Part shown: piece after piece, positions 5,628 to 5,716 of the stretch
Layout of the letters: each line of letters opens with the position of its first letter
How positions within the stretch are numbered: the first letter of the stretch is position 1
Origin: a bacterium UBP12_UBA5184
GTDB taxonomy: Bacteria; Vulcanimicrobiota; Vulcanimicrobiia; Vulcanimicrobiales; Vulcanimicrobiaceae
Direction: 5' to 3'
NCBI GenBank assembly: GCA_002413145.1
Contig: DHWK01000132.1
Coordinates: 4,464 to 10,179 of the forward strand
Length of the DNA: 5,716 nucleotides
Made by a program: the position numbers and the translations under genes
The notes under the pieces: model-generated
The model's database searches: none
What the model was told of the DNA's origin: nothing
The model's input: only the letters and a program-made list of their open reading frames with translations

Positions 5628-5716
5628 ACAAGCGGAGATTCTGGGACGCGCGGACCTCGTTCGCGGCGCTGACGGCGCTCCCGCCCAGCTTCGGCATCGG
5701 CGGCGTCCCGCATTTC
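5624..5716 (+). CDS. Unidentified protein, first 31 codons only (cut by window edge)
   Basis: ATG at 5624 overlaps the stop of the LptD-like gene as ATGA, and GGGGTG at 5613-5618 can act as ribosome binding site. The frame stays open to the window end. The N-terminus MNKRRFWDARTSF is basic, followed by a mildly hydrophobic stretch AALTALPPSFGIGGVP; this is too short and too weak to call a signal peptide. I do not recognise the family. The tight coupling suggests a partner of the outer-membrane protein, but that is inference from position only. Confidence 0.5.
   Translation, partial: MNKRRFWDARTSFAALTALPPSFGIGGVPHF

Overview
The window is GC-rich bacterial DNA, roughly 60-65% G+C by eye, densely coding, with no RNA gene, insertion sequence or CRISPR array that I can see. 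A secreted, cysteine-free beta-barrel protein of the OstA/LptD type implies a diderm (two-membrane) organism. The codon style and this set of envelope genes remind me of the uncultured Eremiobacterota/Vulcanimicrobiota (WPS-2) lineage. That placement is an impression and not a demonstrated fact. A pure C run at base 1 suggests that the window starts at a contig end of a draft or metagenome assembly.

The minus strand carries a four-gene run, read right to left: deoB (phosphopentomutase, 3737 to 2607), a small monotopic phosphoglycosyl transferase (2610 to 1957), a MurJ/MviN-family lipid-linked saccharide flippase (start near 1886 or about 1961, end 342), and the N-terminal part of a second, Wzx-like polysaccharide flippase (349 to beyond base 1). 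deoB and the transferase share a GTGA stop/start overlap. The two flippase genes overlap by 8 bases, and the transferase/MurJ-like junction may also overlap. This looks like one translationally coupled operon. The transferase would load a sugar phosphate onto undecaprenyl phosphate at the inner membrane, and the flippases would turn lipid-linked sugars to the periplasmic face. deoB, a nucleoside and pentose-phosphate salvage enzyme, is the metabolic outlier at the head.

The plus strand, read outward from the same divergent point near 3740-3760, carries a large OstA/LptD-like outer-membrane protein (signal peptide, Pro/Ala-rich linker, OstA-like strand repeat, long beta-barrel) ending at 5627. 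It is coupled by an ATGA overlap to an unidentified gene of which only 31 codons are present.

The points most worth a second look are: the MurJ-like protein appears to lack several charged cavity residues known from E. coli MurJ; neither it nor the LptD-like gene has a convincing standard start codon in the expected place, and for the LptD-like gene a one-base sequence error is a real possibility; the divergent start points are almost back to back; and the poly-C edge is probably a sequencing artefact that truncates the Wzx-like gene.
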